In this document: piece by piece, positions 8,621 to 17,534 of the stretch
Position numbering within the stretch: position 1 is the stretch's first letter
How the letters are laid out: every line of letters starts with the position of its first letter
Origin: Albidovulum sediminicola
Lineage (GTDB): Bacteria; Pseudomonadota; Alphaproteobacteria; Rhodobacterales; Rhodobacteraceae
Reading direction: 5' to 3'
Assembly (NCBI RefSeq): GCF_025751575.1
Contig: NZ_JAOWLA010000011.1
Location: 1-64,000, forward strand
DNA: 64,000 bases
Position numbers and translations under genes: made by a program
Notes under the pieces: generated by a model
What the model saw: the letters and a program-made list of their open reading frames with translations, nothing else
Told to the model about the DNA's origin: nothing
The model's database searches: none

Positions 8621-9592
8621 TCAGTTGCCGCGATAGGCCGCGATCGCTGCCCTGCCGGCATCGCCGGCGCTGGCGAGCCATTCCTCGGTCATCGTTGCGC
8701 CGAAGCCCTGCAACCCGGCCTTCAGCTCATCAGAGGGGCCGCCGACGGTCATCCCGTTCTCGGCAAGCGTCTTGAGATATTGGTCGGTCAGTTCCTTGGC
8801 GCGCGCCTCTCCGGCGGCGCCTGCCTTCGCACCGCAGTCCATCAGCGCCGCCTTGCCCGCGTCGTCAAGCGCGTTGAAGCTGTCCTTGTTCACGAAGATC
8901 GTGTTGCGCGGCAGCCAGGCCTGCACGTCGTAGAAATGCGTCAGGCTTTCCCAGACCTTGGAATCCACGCCCGTCGAGCCGGAGGAGATGAAGGATTCGG
9001 CAACGCCCGTGGCCAGCGCCTGGCTGAGTTCCGCGGCCTCGATCTGGACCGGGACCATGCCCGCAAGCTCAGCGATGCGCGCGGTCGCGGCGTTATAGGC
9101 GCGGAACTTCACCCCGGCCATGTCGGCAACGGAATTCACCTCTTTCTTGAAGTAGAAGCCCTGCGGCGGCCAGGGAACCGAGTAGACATAGACCAGGTTC
9201 TGTTCGTCAAGCGCGGCCGCCACAGCGTCCTTCGCCGCCGCCCAGAGCTTGTCGGAATCGTCGAACGAGGTCGCCAGGAACGGGATCGAGTCGACCCCGA
9301 ACAGCGGGTTTTCGTTGGCATGGGCCGAAAGCAGGCGCTCGCCGATCGGGGCCTGGCCGGTCTGCACCGCGCGCTTGATGTCGTTACCCGCAAAAAGCGA
9401 GCCGCCCGCATGCACCACAATGTCGATGGCGCCCTGCGTCGCGTCGCGCACGCAGGAGGCAAAGGCGGTGCCGTTTTCCGAATGGTAGTTGGTCGCCGGA
9501 TAGGCCATGGGCATATCCCAGGTTTCCGCCGAAAGCGCGGTCGCGCCAAGGCAAAGGGCGGCCGTGGCCATGAGTGTCGCAGTCGTCTTCAT
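8621..9592 (-). CDS. dctP: TRAP transporter periplasmic substrate-binding protein (DctP)
   Basis: A 323-residue secreted protein with a clear Sec signal peptide (MKTTATLMATAALCLGATALSA, cleavage near residue 22). The DctP fold signature includes AYNAATARIAELAGMVPVQI, equivalent to the P1-type region in which an arginine (here R of KFRAYN) binds the substrate carboxylate. It delivers ligand to DctQM. It is the first gene of the transporter operon, preceded by an AGGAGGAAG site, and lies 31 bases after the FAD oxidoreductase, which suggests that one transcript starts upstream of the oxidoreductase. Confidence 0.94.
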   Translation of the reverse strand: MKTTATLMATAALCLGATALSAETWDMPMAYPATNYHSENGTAFASCVRDATQGAIDIVVHAGGSLFAGNDIKRAVQTGQAPIGERLLSAHANENPLFGVDSIPFLATSFDDSDKLWAAAKDAVAAALDEQNLVYVYSVPWPPQGFYFKKEVNSVADMAGVKFRAYNAATARIAELAGMVPVQIEAAELSQALATGVAESFISSGSTGVDSKVWESLTHFYDVQAWLPRNTIFVNKDSFNALDDAGKAALMDCGAKAGAAGEARAKELTDQYLKTLAENGMTVGGPSDELKAGLQGFGATMTEEWLASAGDAGRAAIAAYRGN

Positions 9593-9623
9593 GTCTTCCT
9601 CCTGTCGGTCCTTGTTTTATCGT

Positions 9624-10874
9624 TCATAGAAAGCGGTCGGGCGCGTAGGGCGCAAGGTTTATGTTGGGCGGCTGCCCGTTGATCAGCGCGGCAAGGATAC
9701 GGCCCGTCCGCGGCCCCGCCGTCAGGCCGATATGGTGGTGGCCGAAGCCGGTGAAGGCGCCCCGGATCGCCGGGACCTCTCCGATGAAGGGCAGGGAATC
9801 GGTGGGGGCGGGTCGGTGGCCCAGCCATTCCTCCTTGCGGCTCCATGTCAGGCCGGGCAGCACGGCGCGCGCCCGGCGTTCCAGCAGCCTCAGCGGCGCC
9901 TCCGAGGCCGGCGCGTCCAGCCCCCCGAACTCGACAATGCCGGCCAGGCGCAGGCGCCCCTCCATCGGGGTCATGACGAACTTGCCCGAGGCGACCATGC
10001 TCGCCGCATTGGGGATGATCGAAGGGTCCCAAAGCTCAATATGATAGCCACGCTCGCTTTCCAGCGGCACCTTCAGCCCGAGTTGGCGGCCAAGCGGGCC
10101 GGACCAGACCCCGGCGGTCAGCACGACGCGGTCGGCCGCGATGGTCTCTCCGCCGGCGCGCACGCCGGTCGCGCGGCCCGCTTCGGTCACGATGGCCGAC
10201 ACCTCCGTTCGCAGCACCCGCCCGCCCTGGCGTTCGACATGGGCGGCAAGGGCCGTGACATAGGCGCCCGGGTTGCGGATGCGGCCATGGTCCGCAAAGC
10301 TGGCCGCGAAGCCGATCTCGGGGCCGAAGGCGGGTTCGTAGTCGCGCCAGGCCTGGCCCTCCAGTTCCCGCCAGGTCAAGCCCAGGTCGCGGCGCAGGCC
10401 AAAGCCGAAGGCATCGCCGGCGTAATGGGCCCGGTCGCGATAGAGAAAGTTGTAGTCGCAGGGCACGATGTAGCTTTCGGCGCCCGTCCCCTCGGCAAGC
10501 TGGCGGTGCTGGGCGAGGCTATCCCCCACGATCGGGGCCAGCCCTTCGGCGATGCGGCGGGCGTCAGCCGCGTTGGCGTGGCGCAGGTAAGGGAAAAGCC
10601 AGGGCAGAAGCCGCGGCAGGTAGGACCAGCGCAGGAACAACGGCTGGCTCGGGTCCAGCAGCATTCTGGGCGCCTTCGCCAAAAGGCCCGGCGCCGTGAC
10701 CGGCACCACCGAGCAGGACGCCAGCACCCCGCCGTTTCCGTAGCTCGTTCCCCCGGCCGGGCCGCGCGGGTCCAGGATCGTCACGCGGTGCCCCGCGCGC
10801 TGCAGCCACAGCGCCGTCGCGACGCCATTGATCCCGGCGCCGATGATCGCGACGTGAAGCGGGGCCTGGGTCAT
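9624..10874 (-). CDS. FAD-dependent oxidoreductase, D-amino-acid-dehydrogenase (DadA) like
   Basis: A 416-residue DAO-family flavoprotein. The dinucleotide-binding motif IIGAGINGVATALWLQRAG is at about residues 9-27, followed by the conserved acidic end of strand two (TILD). GTSYGNGG follows, as in DadA. The C-terminal FAD-contacting motif is FTGFGHHHIGLTAGPRTGR. DadA oxidises D-amino acids to keto acids, feeding electrons to quinone. It is the upstream gene of the TRAP operon and divergent from a GntR regulator plus an Asp/Glu racemase-family gene. A pathway that imports and oxidises a chiral amino acid is a reasonable inference, but the substrate is not known. Confidence 0.85.
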   Translation of the reverse strand: MTQAPLHVAIIGAGINGVATALWLQRAGHRVTILDPRGPAGGTSYGNGGVLASCSVVPVTAPGLLAKAPRMLLDPSQPLFLRWSYLPRLLPWLFPYLRHANAADARRIAEGLAPIVGDSLAQHRQLAEGTGAESYIVPCDYNFLYRDRAHYAGDAFGFGLRRDLGLTWRELEGQAWRDYEPAFGPEIGFAASFADHGRIRNPGAYVTALAAHVERQGGRVLRTEVSAIVTEAGRATGVRAGGETIAADRVVLTAGVWSGPLGRQLGLKVPLESERGYHIELWDPSIIPNAASMVASGKFVMTPMEGRLRLAGIVEFGGLDAPASEAPLRLLERRARAVLPGLTWSRKEEWLGHRPAPTDSLPFIGEVPAIRGAFTGFGHHHIGLTAGPRTGRILAALINGQPPNINLAPYAPDRFL

Positions 10875-10980
10875 CTGCGCAATCCTTTGGCGGCGCCCGC
10901 GGGATCGGTGAGCGGGCTCACCAGCGGGCGTTCGGGCTATTGGCTAGGGCCGTCGATACATTGAATGTCAGTCTGTATTC

Positions 10981-11010
10981 AGGGATGCATCTTGTGGATG
11001 CGAATGCCCT
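10981..11010. promoter_or_regulatory. imperfect inverted repeat in the DadA/GntR divergent region
   Basis: In the 190-base gap between the divergent oxidoreductase and the GntR gene, an inverted repeat has inner arms GCATC (10987-10991) and GATGC (10997-11001) and outer arms AGGG and CCCT. It could be the operator of the adjacent FadR-type regulator. The spacing and arm length are modest and no second copy was found. Confidence 0.3.
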
Positions 11011-11064
11011 GTGTCAACCTGCTCGGCATGGGGGAGACGCGGGCGAAGATCGCGGGAGGACGGG

Positions 11065-11763
11065 ATGGCCGAGGGCCGGGTCGAGGCGCTTTACGCGGCG
11101 CTCAAGGAACGGGCGGTCACATTCCGCATCCGTCCGGGCGAGCGCATCAACGAAGGCGCGCTGGCCCAGGAGCTTGAAGCCAGCCGCACGCCGCTGCGAG
11201 AGGCGTTGAACAGGCTGGTGGCCGAGCGGCTGGTCGATTTCCATCCCGGCCAAGGCTTCTTCTGCCGCACGCTCGACGCGACCACGATCCACGACCTTTA
11301 CGAGCTGCGCGAGGCGCTGGAGGTTCTCTCGATCCGGCTGGCCTGCCGCCGTGCCGGGGACGCGGAGCTTCGGGCGCTGGCGGAAGGTCTGGCGGCGCAG
11401 GAAACCGGGCTTGCCCGGCGCACCGTGGGCGAGGTGACGGCGGCGGACGAGGCCTTTCACCTGGCGATTGCCGAGGCGGGCGGGAACGCCGAACTCGCGC
11501 GCCAGATCGCGGCGGTGAACGATCGCATCCGTTTCATCCGCTGGGTCGACATGGGCCACCGCGTTCACGCGACCAAGGGCGAACACCGGGCCATGGCCGA
11601 GGCGCTTCTGGCGCGCGACGAAGACCGCGCGGCCATGACGATGCAGGCCCATATTTCAAAGCGCATGGACCAGATCGTGGCGGCGGTGAAGGAGGGTTAT
11701 TCCTCCATCTACGTCGATGGGCCCGAGGCGCTCTTCGGGCGGGTTCTGGAGGAGGGGACATGA
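11065..11763 (+). CDS. GntR-family transcriptional regulator (FCD domain)
   Basis: A 232-residue regulator. A winged helix occupies about residues 5-70, with INEGALAQELEASRTPLREALNRL, the classic GntR recognition helix. A helical FCD ligand domain follows (about 85-215), where ELREALEVL, DEAFHLAIAEAGGN and EHRAMAEALLARD contain the metal-ligand Asp/His positions. The start at 11065 is set by GGGAGGA at 11053-11059. It overlaps the downstream racemase-family gene by 4 bp and is divergent from the oxidoreductase-TRAP operon, which it most likely controls in response to the imported substrate. Confidence 0.93.
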   Translation: MAEGRVEALYAALKERAVTFRIRPGERINEGALAQELEASRTPLREALNRLVAERLVDFHPGQGFFCRTLDATTIHDLYELREALEVLSIRLACRRAGDAELRALAEGLAAQETGLARRTVGEVTAADEAFHLAIAEAGGNAELARQIAAVNDRIRFIRWVDMGHRVHATKGEHRAMAEALLARDEDRAAMTMQAHISKRMDQIVAAVKEGYSSIYVDGPEALFGRVLEEGT

Positions 11764-12479
11764 TCGCGACGGGCGGCAAGGCAGTCTACGGGGCCACGGT
11801 CGGCATCCTGATGCTGGAGGCGCGCTTCCCGCGCATTCCCGGCGACATGGGCAATGCCCTGACCTGGCCCTTTCCGGTGCATTACCGCGTGGTGCGCGAC
11901 GCCTCGCCCGACCGGGTGGTGCGCAGGGGGGCGGAGGGGCTGCTGGACCGCTTCATCGCCGCGGCGCGCGACTTGGTTGCCGATGGGGCGGACGGGATCA
12001 CGACCAACTGCGGGTTCCTGTCGCTTTACCAGCGTGAGCTCGCGGCGGCGGTGGGGGTGCCAGTGGCGGCGTCCTCGCTGATGCAGGTGGCGATGGTCAA
12101 TGCGACGCTGCCGCCGGGCAAGCGCGCCGGGGTTCTGACGATCTCGGCCTCGACCCTGACGCCCTTGCACCTGGAACGCGCGGGCGTGCCCGAGGGGACC
12201 CCGATCGGCACCACCGAAGGTCTGCGCGAGTTCACCCGCGCCATCCTCGACAACGAAGCGACGCTGGATGTGGAGGCCGCGCGCGCCGATAATGTTGAGG
12301 CGGCGAAGGCCCTTGTGGCGGCGCATCCCGACATGGGGGCCATCGTGCTTGAATGCACGAACATGCTGCCCTACGCCGCCGACATCCGGCGCGCGACCGG
12401 GTTGCCCGTCTATTCCATGTTCAGCTTCGTCAGCTGGTTCCAGTCCTCGCTTGCGCCGCCGCGCTTCCCCGCCCCCTGA
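11760..12479 (+). CDS. aspartate/glutamate racemase-family protein
   Basis: A 239-residue protein of the Asp/Glu/hydantoin racemase superfamily, which uses two cysteines as acid and base to invert a stereocentre without a cofactor. Both candidate cysteines are present: GITTNCGFLSLYQ (about residue 85) and IVLECTNMLPY (about 198). Maleate isomerases and arylmalonate decarboxylases share the fold, so racemisation is not certain. Translationally coupled to the GntR gene (ATGA overlap). Together with the DadA-like oxidase across the divergent promoter it suggests conversion of an imported isomer to the one that is oxidised. Confidence 0.82.
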   Translation: MIATGGKAVYGATVGILMLEARFPRIPGDMGNALTWPFPVHYRVVRDASPDRVVRRGAEGLLDRFIAAARDLVADGADGITTNCGFLSLYQRELAAAVGVPVAASSLMQVAMVNATLPPGKRAGVLTISASTLTPLHLERAGVPEGTPIGTTEGLREFTRAILDNEATLDVEAARADNVEAAKALVAAHPDMGAIVLECTNMLPYAADIRRATGLPVYSMFSFVSWFQSSLAPPRFPAP

Positions 12480-12482
12480 GGC

Positions 12483-14012
12483 TCAAAGGTCTTCCTCGAT
12501 CGGCAGGATGCCCCCCAGAAGTGCGACGAAACGCGCCAGGAAACCCGCGTCGGGATTGGGCAGGAAGGTCGTCCGCCCGGCACCCTTGCGGCGCAGCCAG
12601 CGCGGCAGGCCGGTCTCGCCGACCTCCACATGGTAGGCGGCCGTTTCGGCAATGCGCGCCCAGCCCGCCGCCAGGTGGCGCGCCAGGCCGGGGCTGTCGA
12701 TCCTGTAGACATGCTCGGTGTTCAGCTTCATCGAGCGCGGGTCGAAATTGGGCGAGCCGACCAGAAGGACGCGGCGGTCCACGATGATCAGCTTGGAATG
12801 CATCACGGTGCGGTCGACCGGATGGGCAGCACCGGGTTCAAGCACGGGACCGGCGTCGGCGCGGATCTCGTAAAAGTCGACGCCCTTCGCGGCCAGCCGG
12901 TCGCGGTAGCGCGAATAGCTGCCATGCACCAGCGAATGGTTCGTCGTCGCAAGAGAGTTGGTCACAACCGTGACATCGACCCCGCGACCCTCCAGCGCCT
13001 CAAGGATAGCGGAGCCCTGTTCCTGCGGCACGAAATAGGGGGTGACGATCAGCACCTCAGACTGCGCGGCGCGCAGCGTGGCGTAGAGCGCCTCGGCGAC
13101 CGGCTGCGGGGCGGCGCCGACGTTGCGTGCGAGCTTCGCGGGCGGGTCAATGATGAACTCCGCCGTTCCACTCCAGGCGCGCGCATCTCCTGCCGCCAGC
13201 CGCCGCATCGCGCTTTCGGGCAGGGCGGTAATCGCGCTTGGCGTCTCTCGCACGGCGGCAAAGGCGCCTGTGGCGCCGAAGCGCGGCTTCAGCCGCTGGT
13301 AGGGCACCGCCAGCCGGTCACGCCAGTAGATGTCGAACCCCGCCCGAAGCGGCGCGAGCGCCGGCCCCTGGATCAGGATGTCGAAATCGGCGAAATGGCG
13401 GACAGGGTCCTGGCCGAAATATTCGTCGCCCACGTTCCGGCCACCGAGGATCGCCACCTGCCCGTCCACGACCAGCGCCTTGTTATGCATCCGCCGGTTC
13501 ACGCGGGTGTGGTCAAGCACGTAGCCCAGAAGCGCCGGCGCATGGCGGGAAAACGGGTTGAAGGCGCGGATCTCGATATTGGGATGGCCCGTCAGACCGC
13601 CGATGCGGTCGTCTTTCATCGCCATGAACACATCGTCGATCAAGAGCCGTACGTGCACGCCCCGGTCGGCCGCGTCCAACAGCGCCTGAGACACCGCGCG
13701 GCCGGAACGGTCTGCGCGCATGATGTAGGTCATCACGTCGATGGATTGCTGTGCGCCGCCGATCAGGTCGAGCCAGGTGGCCAGCGCCTCCTCCCCTGAA
13801 ACGAGCGGATAGATCCGGGCCGGGGCGGGGCGCGGGACGGGCATCACCGCAGCCGGATTATGCGCCGCACCCGGATAGATGGCGGCGCGCTGGGGGCCAT
13901 CGAAGGGAACCGAGGTGCAGGCGGACAGTGCCAGCAGGCACAGGAGATGACGCAGCCCGCGCCAGCGCGCCGCGAGCGCCCTGAGGGCGAGGTGTCCGGA
14001 CACTCCACTCAT
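12483..14012 (-). CDS. phospholipase D family lipoprotein (cardiolipin-synthase-like)
   Basis: A 509-residue protein with an N-terminal lipoprotein signal (LLCLLALSAC, lipobox Cys near residue 31) and two HKD catalytic motifs: RMHNKALVVDG (about residue 180) and VMHSKLIIVD (about 410). Each supplies the His/Lys/Asp triad of the PLD superfamily. Paired HKD proteins of this length include cardiolipin synthase C (ClsC/YmdC type), which fits the PGAAHNP and HTRVNRRMHNK context. The chosen start, ATG 14012, has a GGGAGGG site; a longer frame to 14333 runs into the divergent MFS region and is unlikely. The substrate could be phospholipid or another phosphodiester. Confidence 0.85.
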   Translation of the reverse strand: MSGVSGHLALRALAARWRGLRHLLCLLALSACTSVPFDGPQRAAIYPGAAHNPAAVMPVPRPAPARIYPLVSGEEALATWLDLIGGAQQSIDVMTYIMRADRSGRAVSQALLDAADRGVHVRLLIDDVFMAMKDDRIGGLTGHPNIEIRAFNPFSRHAPALLGYVLDHTRVNRRMHNKALVVDGQVAILGGRNVGDEYFGQDPVRHFADFDILIQGPALAPLRAGFDIYWRDRLAVPYQRLKPRFGATGAFAAVRETPSAITALPESAMRRLAAGDARAWSGTAEFIIDPPAKLARNVGAAPQPVAEALYATLRAAQSEVLIVTPYFVPQEQGSAILEALEGRGVDVTVVTNSLATTNHSLVHGSYSRYRDRLAAKGVDFYEIRADAGPVLEPGAAHPVDRTVMHSKLIIVDRRVLLVGSPNFDPRSMKLNTEHVYRIDSPGLARHLAAGWARIAETAAYHVEVGETGLPRWLRRKGAGRTTFLPNPDAGFLARFVALLGGILPIEEDL

Positions 14013-14257
14013 CCCTCCCTCTTGCCCCATTTCGCCGCGTGAACCAAGCGGACATGCAGCCTTGCCATGACCCGACGTGCGCGCGTTGCCCCGAAGCCTC
14101 CACGAATGCCGGCGGCGGTGCCCATGGGGCGGTGCCTGCCCCCGGGGCACCGCCCGAAATCTCCAAGGGAAATGGCGTTGACCGTTGACCTCCGCCGCGC
14201 TGCATCCGACGATTTCGGCGATGCGACGGCGGCCCGCGCCGCCAGGAGGATGACGCG

Positions 14258-15889
14258 ATGCCGAATGCCGAACCGACTCTGGCGGTCTTCCGCAACCAGA
14301 CGTTCCGCATGCTCTGGATCGCGACGCTGGCATCGAACTTCGGCGGGCTTGTCCAGTCGGTCGGGGCCGCCTGGATGATGACCTCGCTTTCCGGGTCCGA
14401 AAGCATGGTGGCGCTGGTCCAGACCTCGATCACGCTGCCGATCATGATCTTCTCGCTTGCGGCGGGCGTCTTTGCCGACAACTTCGACCGCCGCCGGATC
14501 ATGCTGGCGGCTCAGGGCTTCATGCTTCTGGTCTCGCTCGGCCTGGCCTTCATGGCCTATGAGGGGCTGCTGACGCCCTGGCTGCTTTTGTCCTTCACCT
14601 TCCTGATCGGCTGCGGGACGGCGCTTCATAACCCGTCTTGGCAGGCCTCGGTTGGCGACATCGTCACCCGCGCGGAGCTTTCGGCCGCCGTCTCGGTCAA
14701 CAGCATGGGCTTCAACATGATGCGCAGCGTCGGTCCCGCCGCCGGCGGGGCGATCGTGGCCATCGCAGGCGCCGCGGCGGCTTTTGCCGTCAACGCGCTG
14801 AGCTATGTCGCCATCATCGCGGCGCTCTTCAACTGGCGCCCTGCCCTGCCACCCCGCCGCCTGCCGCGCGAACCCTTCGGCAGCGCCTTTTCGGCGGGGC
14901 TGCGCTATGTGGCGATGTCGCCCAACCTTCTGCGCGTGATCTTCCGCGGCTTCCTGTTCGGATCTTCGGCGGTGGCCCTTCAGGCGCTTCTGCCGCTGGT
15001 GGTGCGCGATCACATGCAGGGGACCGCGCTTGACTACGGCTTCCTGTTGGGCAGCTTCGGGTTCGGGGCGGTCGCCGGCGCCTTCGCCAACGCCCGGCTG
15101 CGCGCGCGGCTGCGAAACGAGTTCATCACGCGGCTGGCGTTCCTGGGTTTCGCTGCCAGCGCCGCCACGCTGTCGCTGAGCGGCGGCTTCGCCTCAAGCA
15201 TTGCCGCGATGTTCGTCGCGGGGATCTGCTGGGTGGTGGCGCTTTCCCTCTTCAACGTCACCATGCAGCTTTCGACCCCGCGCTGGGTGGTGGGTCGGGT
15301 CCTCGCACTTTATCAGACCGGCGTCTTCGGGGGCATGGCGGGCGGCGGCTGGCTTTGGGGCGCCGTGGCGGAGAGCAATGGCGTGCAGGGCGCGCTTCTG
15401 ACCGCGGCCGCGTTCCTTGTCGTCGGGGCGCTTGCGGGTCTGCTTGCACCCCTGCCGGACGCGGCGGAGCTTAACCTCGACCCGCTGAACCGCTTCCGGG
15501 AACCGCCGCTGCAACTCGATCTGACCCAGCGCAGCGGCCCGATCATGATCATGGTGGACTACGAGATTGCCCAGGCGGACGTTCCGGCCTTCCTCACCTT
15601 GATGAGTGAGCGGCGGCGCATCCGCATCCGCGACGGCGCCCAGCATTGGACGATCCTGCGCGACCTGGAAAACCCGGACATCTGGACGGAAACCTACCAT
15701 GTCCCGACCTGGGTCGAGTACATCCGCCACCACGAACGCCGCACCCAGTCCGATGCGGAGATCACCGACAAGCTGATCGCGCTGCACAAGGGCGCGGAGC
15801 CGGTGCGCGTCCACCGCATGATCGAGCGCCAGACGGTTTCGGCACGCGACGACATGCCACGCAGGCAGGCCGCCGCGCCGCCGCGATAG
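14258..15889 (+). CDS. MFS transporter (enterobactin-exporter/EntS-like) with C-terminal extra domain
   Basis: A 543-residue protein. About residues 1-410 form a twelve-helix major facilitator of the MFS_3 (EntS) group, with the loop DNFDRRRIM as motif A variant and HNPSWQASVGDIV after helix 4. The last roughly 115 residues are soluble: GPIMIMVDYEIAQADVPAFL, AQHWTILRDLENPDIWTETY and WVEYIRHHER. They resemble a dimeric alpha-beta barrel (ABM-like) domain, seen at the end of a subset of bacterial EntS-like proteins. AGGAGG lies 12 bases before ATG 14258. Export of a siderophore-like or other small molecule is possible; no biosynthetic genes are nearby. Confidence 0.85.
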   Translation: MPNAEPTLAVFRNQTFRMLWIATLASNFGGLVQSVGAAWMMTSLSGSESMVALVQTSITLPIMIFSLAAGVFADNFDRRRIMLAAQGFMLLVSLGLAFMAYEGLLTPWLLLSFTFLIGCGTALHNPSWQASVGDIVTRAELSAAVSVNSMGFNMMRSVGPAAGGAIVAIAGAAAAFAVNALSYVAIIAALFNWRPALPPRRLPREPFGSAFSAGLRYVAMSPNLLRVIFRGFLFGSSAVALQALLPLVVRDHMQGTALDYGFLLGSFGFGAVAGAFANARLRARLRNEFITRLAFLGFAASAATLSLSGGFASSIAAMFVAGICWVVALSLFNVTMQLSTPRWVVGRVLALYQTGVFGGMAGGGWLWGAVAESNGVQGALLTAAAFLVVGALAGLLAPLPDAAELNLDPLNRFREPPLQLDLTQRSGPIMIMVDYEIAQADVPAFLTLMSERRRIRIRDGAQHWTILRDLENPDIWTETYHVPTWVEYIRHHERRTQSDAEITDKLIALHKGAEPVRVHRMIERQTVSARDDMPRRQAAAPPR

Positions 15890-16019
15890 TCGGGGGGTGA
15901 ATGCGTCAGCCGCCCGGCGACCGGGGGGCGCCCGGACGGCCCCACAAGGGGCGCCGCGAATTGCGCAATTGACCGGCGGGGTTGAAGCGACCACGTTGGA
16001 GCCGGCGAAAGGACCCGCG

Positions 16020-17534
16020 ATGAGCAAGCAGAGCGCGCCCGGCAACGGGCTGAAGATACGGCGCCTGGGCATCGACACCGGCCATGACTTTGTCATCTAC
16101 ATGCGCCGGGATTGCCATGTCTGCCGGTCCGAGGGGTTCACGGCCCATACCCGCATCGAGGTCGATTCAGGCGACCGCAAGATCACCGCGGTCCTGAACA
16201 TCGTCAATCACGGCCTTCTCCTGCAGGGCGAGGCAGGCTTGTCGGAGCGGGCCTGGACGAAACTCGGCGTGTCCGAGGGGCATGTCGTCACGGTGCGCTA
16301 CGCCAAACCGCTCGATTCCCTCAGCCAGGTGCGGGCGAAGATCTATGGCAAGCGCATCGACCCGGACGGTTTCCTCGACGTGCTGGGCGATGTCGTCTCG
16401 GGGCGCTATTCGGACATTCACCTGTCCTCCTTCATCACGGCCTGCGCGGCCCAGGCGCTCGACACCAATGAGGTCAGCGCCCTGACCGCCGCCATGATCG
16501 AGACCGGCGACCAGGTCAGCTGGCCCAACAGTCCCATCGCGGACAAGCATTGCGTGGGCGGCCTGCCCGGCAACCGGACGACGCCGATCGTCGTTTCCAT
16601 CGCGGCGGCCTGCGGGCTGACCATTCCCAAGACCTCGTCGCGGGCGATCACCTCGCCGGCGGGGACGGCCGACACGATGGAGACCCTCGCCCCCGTCAAC
16701 CTGAGCGCCGCGGCGATGCGGCGCGTCGTCGAGCGCGAGGGGGGATGCATCGTCTGGGGTGGCGCGGTCGATCTGAGCCCGGCGGACGATATCCTGATCC
16801 GGGTGGAACGGGCGCTCGACCTCGACAGCGAGGGGCAGCTGGTCGCCTCGGTCCTGTCGAAGAAGATCGCGGCGGGCTCATCCCACGTCGTCATCGACAT
16901 TCCCGTCGGCGAGACGGCAAAGATCCGCAGCGCCGCCGCGGCCGCCTCGCTCGCGCGGATCATGACCGAGGTCGCGCATCGCTTCGACCTCAAGCTCGCG
17001 GTGACGACCAGCGACGGCAGCCAGCCCGTCGGCCGCGGCATCGGCCCGGCTCTGGAGGCGCGCGATGTGCTTGCGGTGCTGCAGGGCAAGGACAGCGCCC
17101 CCGCCGATCTGAGGGCACATGCCCTGACGCTGGCCGGGTCGCTTCTGGAACTCTGCGGCACGGCAGCAGAGGGCGCGGGGGAGGATATGGCCGCGCAGAC
17201 CCTGGCCAGCGGTCAGGCCTGGGCCAAGTTCCAGGCCATCTGCGAGGCGCAGGGCGGCATGCGCGTGCCCCCGGTCGCGGACCATCGCAAGCCTGTCCTG
17301 GCGACCCGAAGCGGCCGGGTGAGCGCCCTCGACAACCGCAAGATCGCGCGTGCCGCGAGGCTCGCCGGTGCGCCGGTCTCCAAGGCGGCGGGGCTGGAGA
17401 TGCACATCCGGCTTGGCGACACGGTCGAGGCCGGGCAACCGCTTTTCACCCTGCACGCCTCGGCATCCGGTGAACTGAACTACGCACTGGATTACATCGG
17501 CACCCACCAGCCCGTCATCGTGATCGAGCCATGA
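16020..17534 (+). CDS. NMP (AMP/thymidine) phosphorylase family protein
   Basis: A 504-residue member of the pyrimidine-nucleoside/AMP phosphorylase family. The signature SSRAITSPAGTADTMETL (about residues 202-219) matches the thymidine-phosphorylase pattern. The N-terminal extension of about 90 residues before the helical domain is characteristic of the archaeal AMP phosphorylase type (about 500 residues) and not of ordinary DeoA (about 440). AMP phosphorylases release a base and ribose-1,5-bisphosphate from nucleoside 5'-monophosphates. The C-terminal HIRLGDTVEAGQPLFTLHA is the usual barrel-sandwich end. The start at 16020 (MSKQSAPG) is the first reasonable ATG; AAAGGACC precedes it. It overlaps the PRPP-synthetase-like gene by 4 bp, so the two are coupled. 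Confidence 0.85.
   Translation: MSKQSAPGNGLKIRRLGIDTGHDFVIYMRRDCHVCRSEGFTAHTRIEVDSGDRKITAVLNIVNHGLLLQGEAGLSERAWTKLGVSEGHVVTVRYAKPLDSLSQVRAKIYGKRIDPDGFLDVLGDVVSGRYSDIHLSSFITACAAQALDTNEVSALTAAMIETGDQVSWPNSPIADKHCVGGLPGNRTTPIVVSIAAACGLTIPKTSSRAITSPAGTADTMETLAPVNLSAAAMRRVVEREGGCIVWGGAVDLSPADDILIRVERALDLDSEGQLVASVLSKKIAAGSSHVVIDIPVGETAKIRSAAAAASLARIMTEVAHRFDLKLAVTTSDGSQPVGRGIGPALEARDVLAVLQGKDSAPADLRAHALTLAGSLLELCGTAAEGAGEDMAAQTLASGQAWAKFQAICEAQGGMRVPPVADHRKPVLATRSGRVSALDNRKIARAARLAGAPVSKAAGLEMHIRLGDTVEAGQPLFTLHASASGELNYALDYIGTHQPVIVIEP

Noticed and set aside
16020-17534. call as ordinary thymidine phosphorylase DeoA
   Set aside because: The protein is about 60 residues longer than DeoA with an N-terminal extension of the AMP-phosphorylase type and sits next to a PRPP-synthetase homologue; the broader family call is safer.
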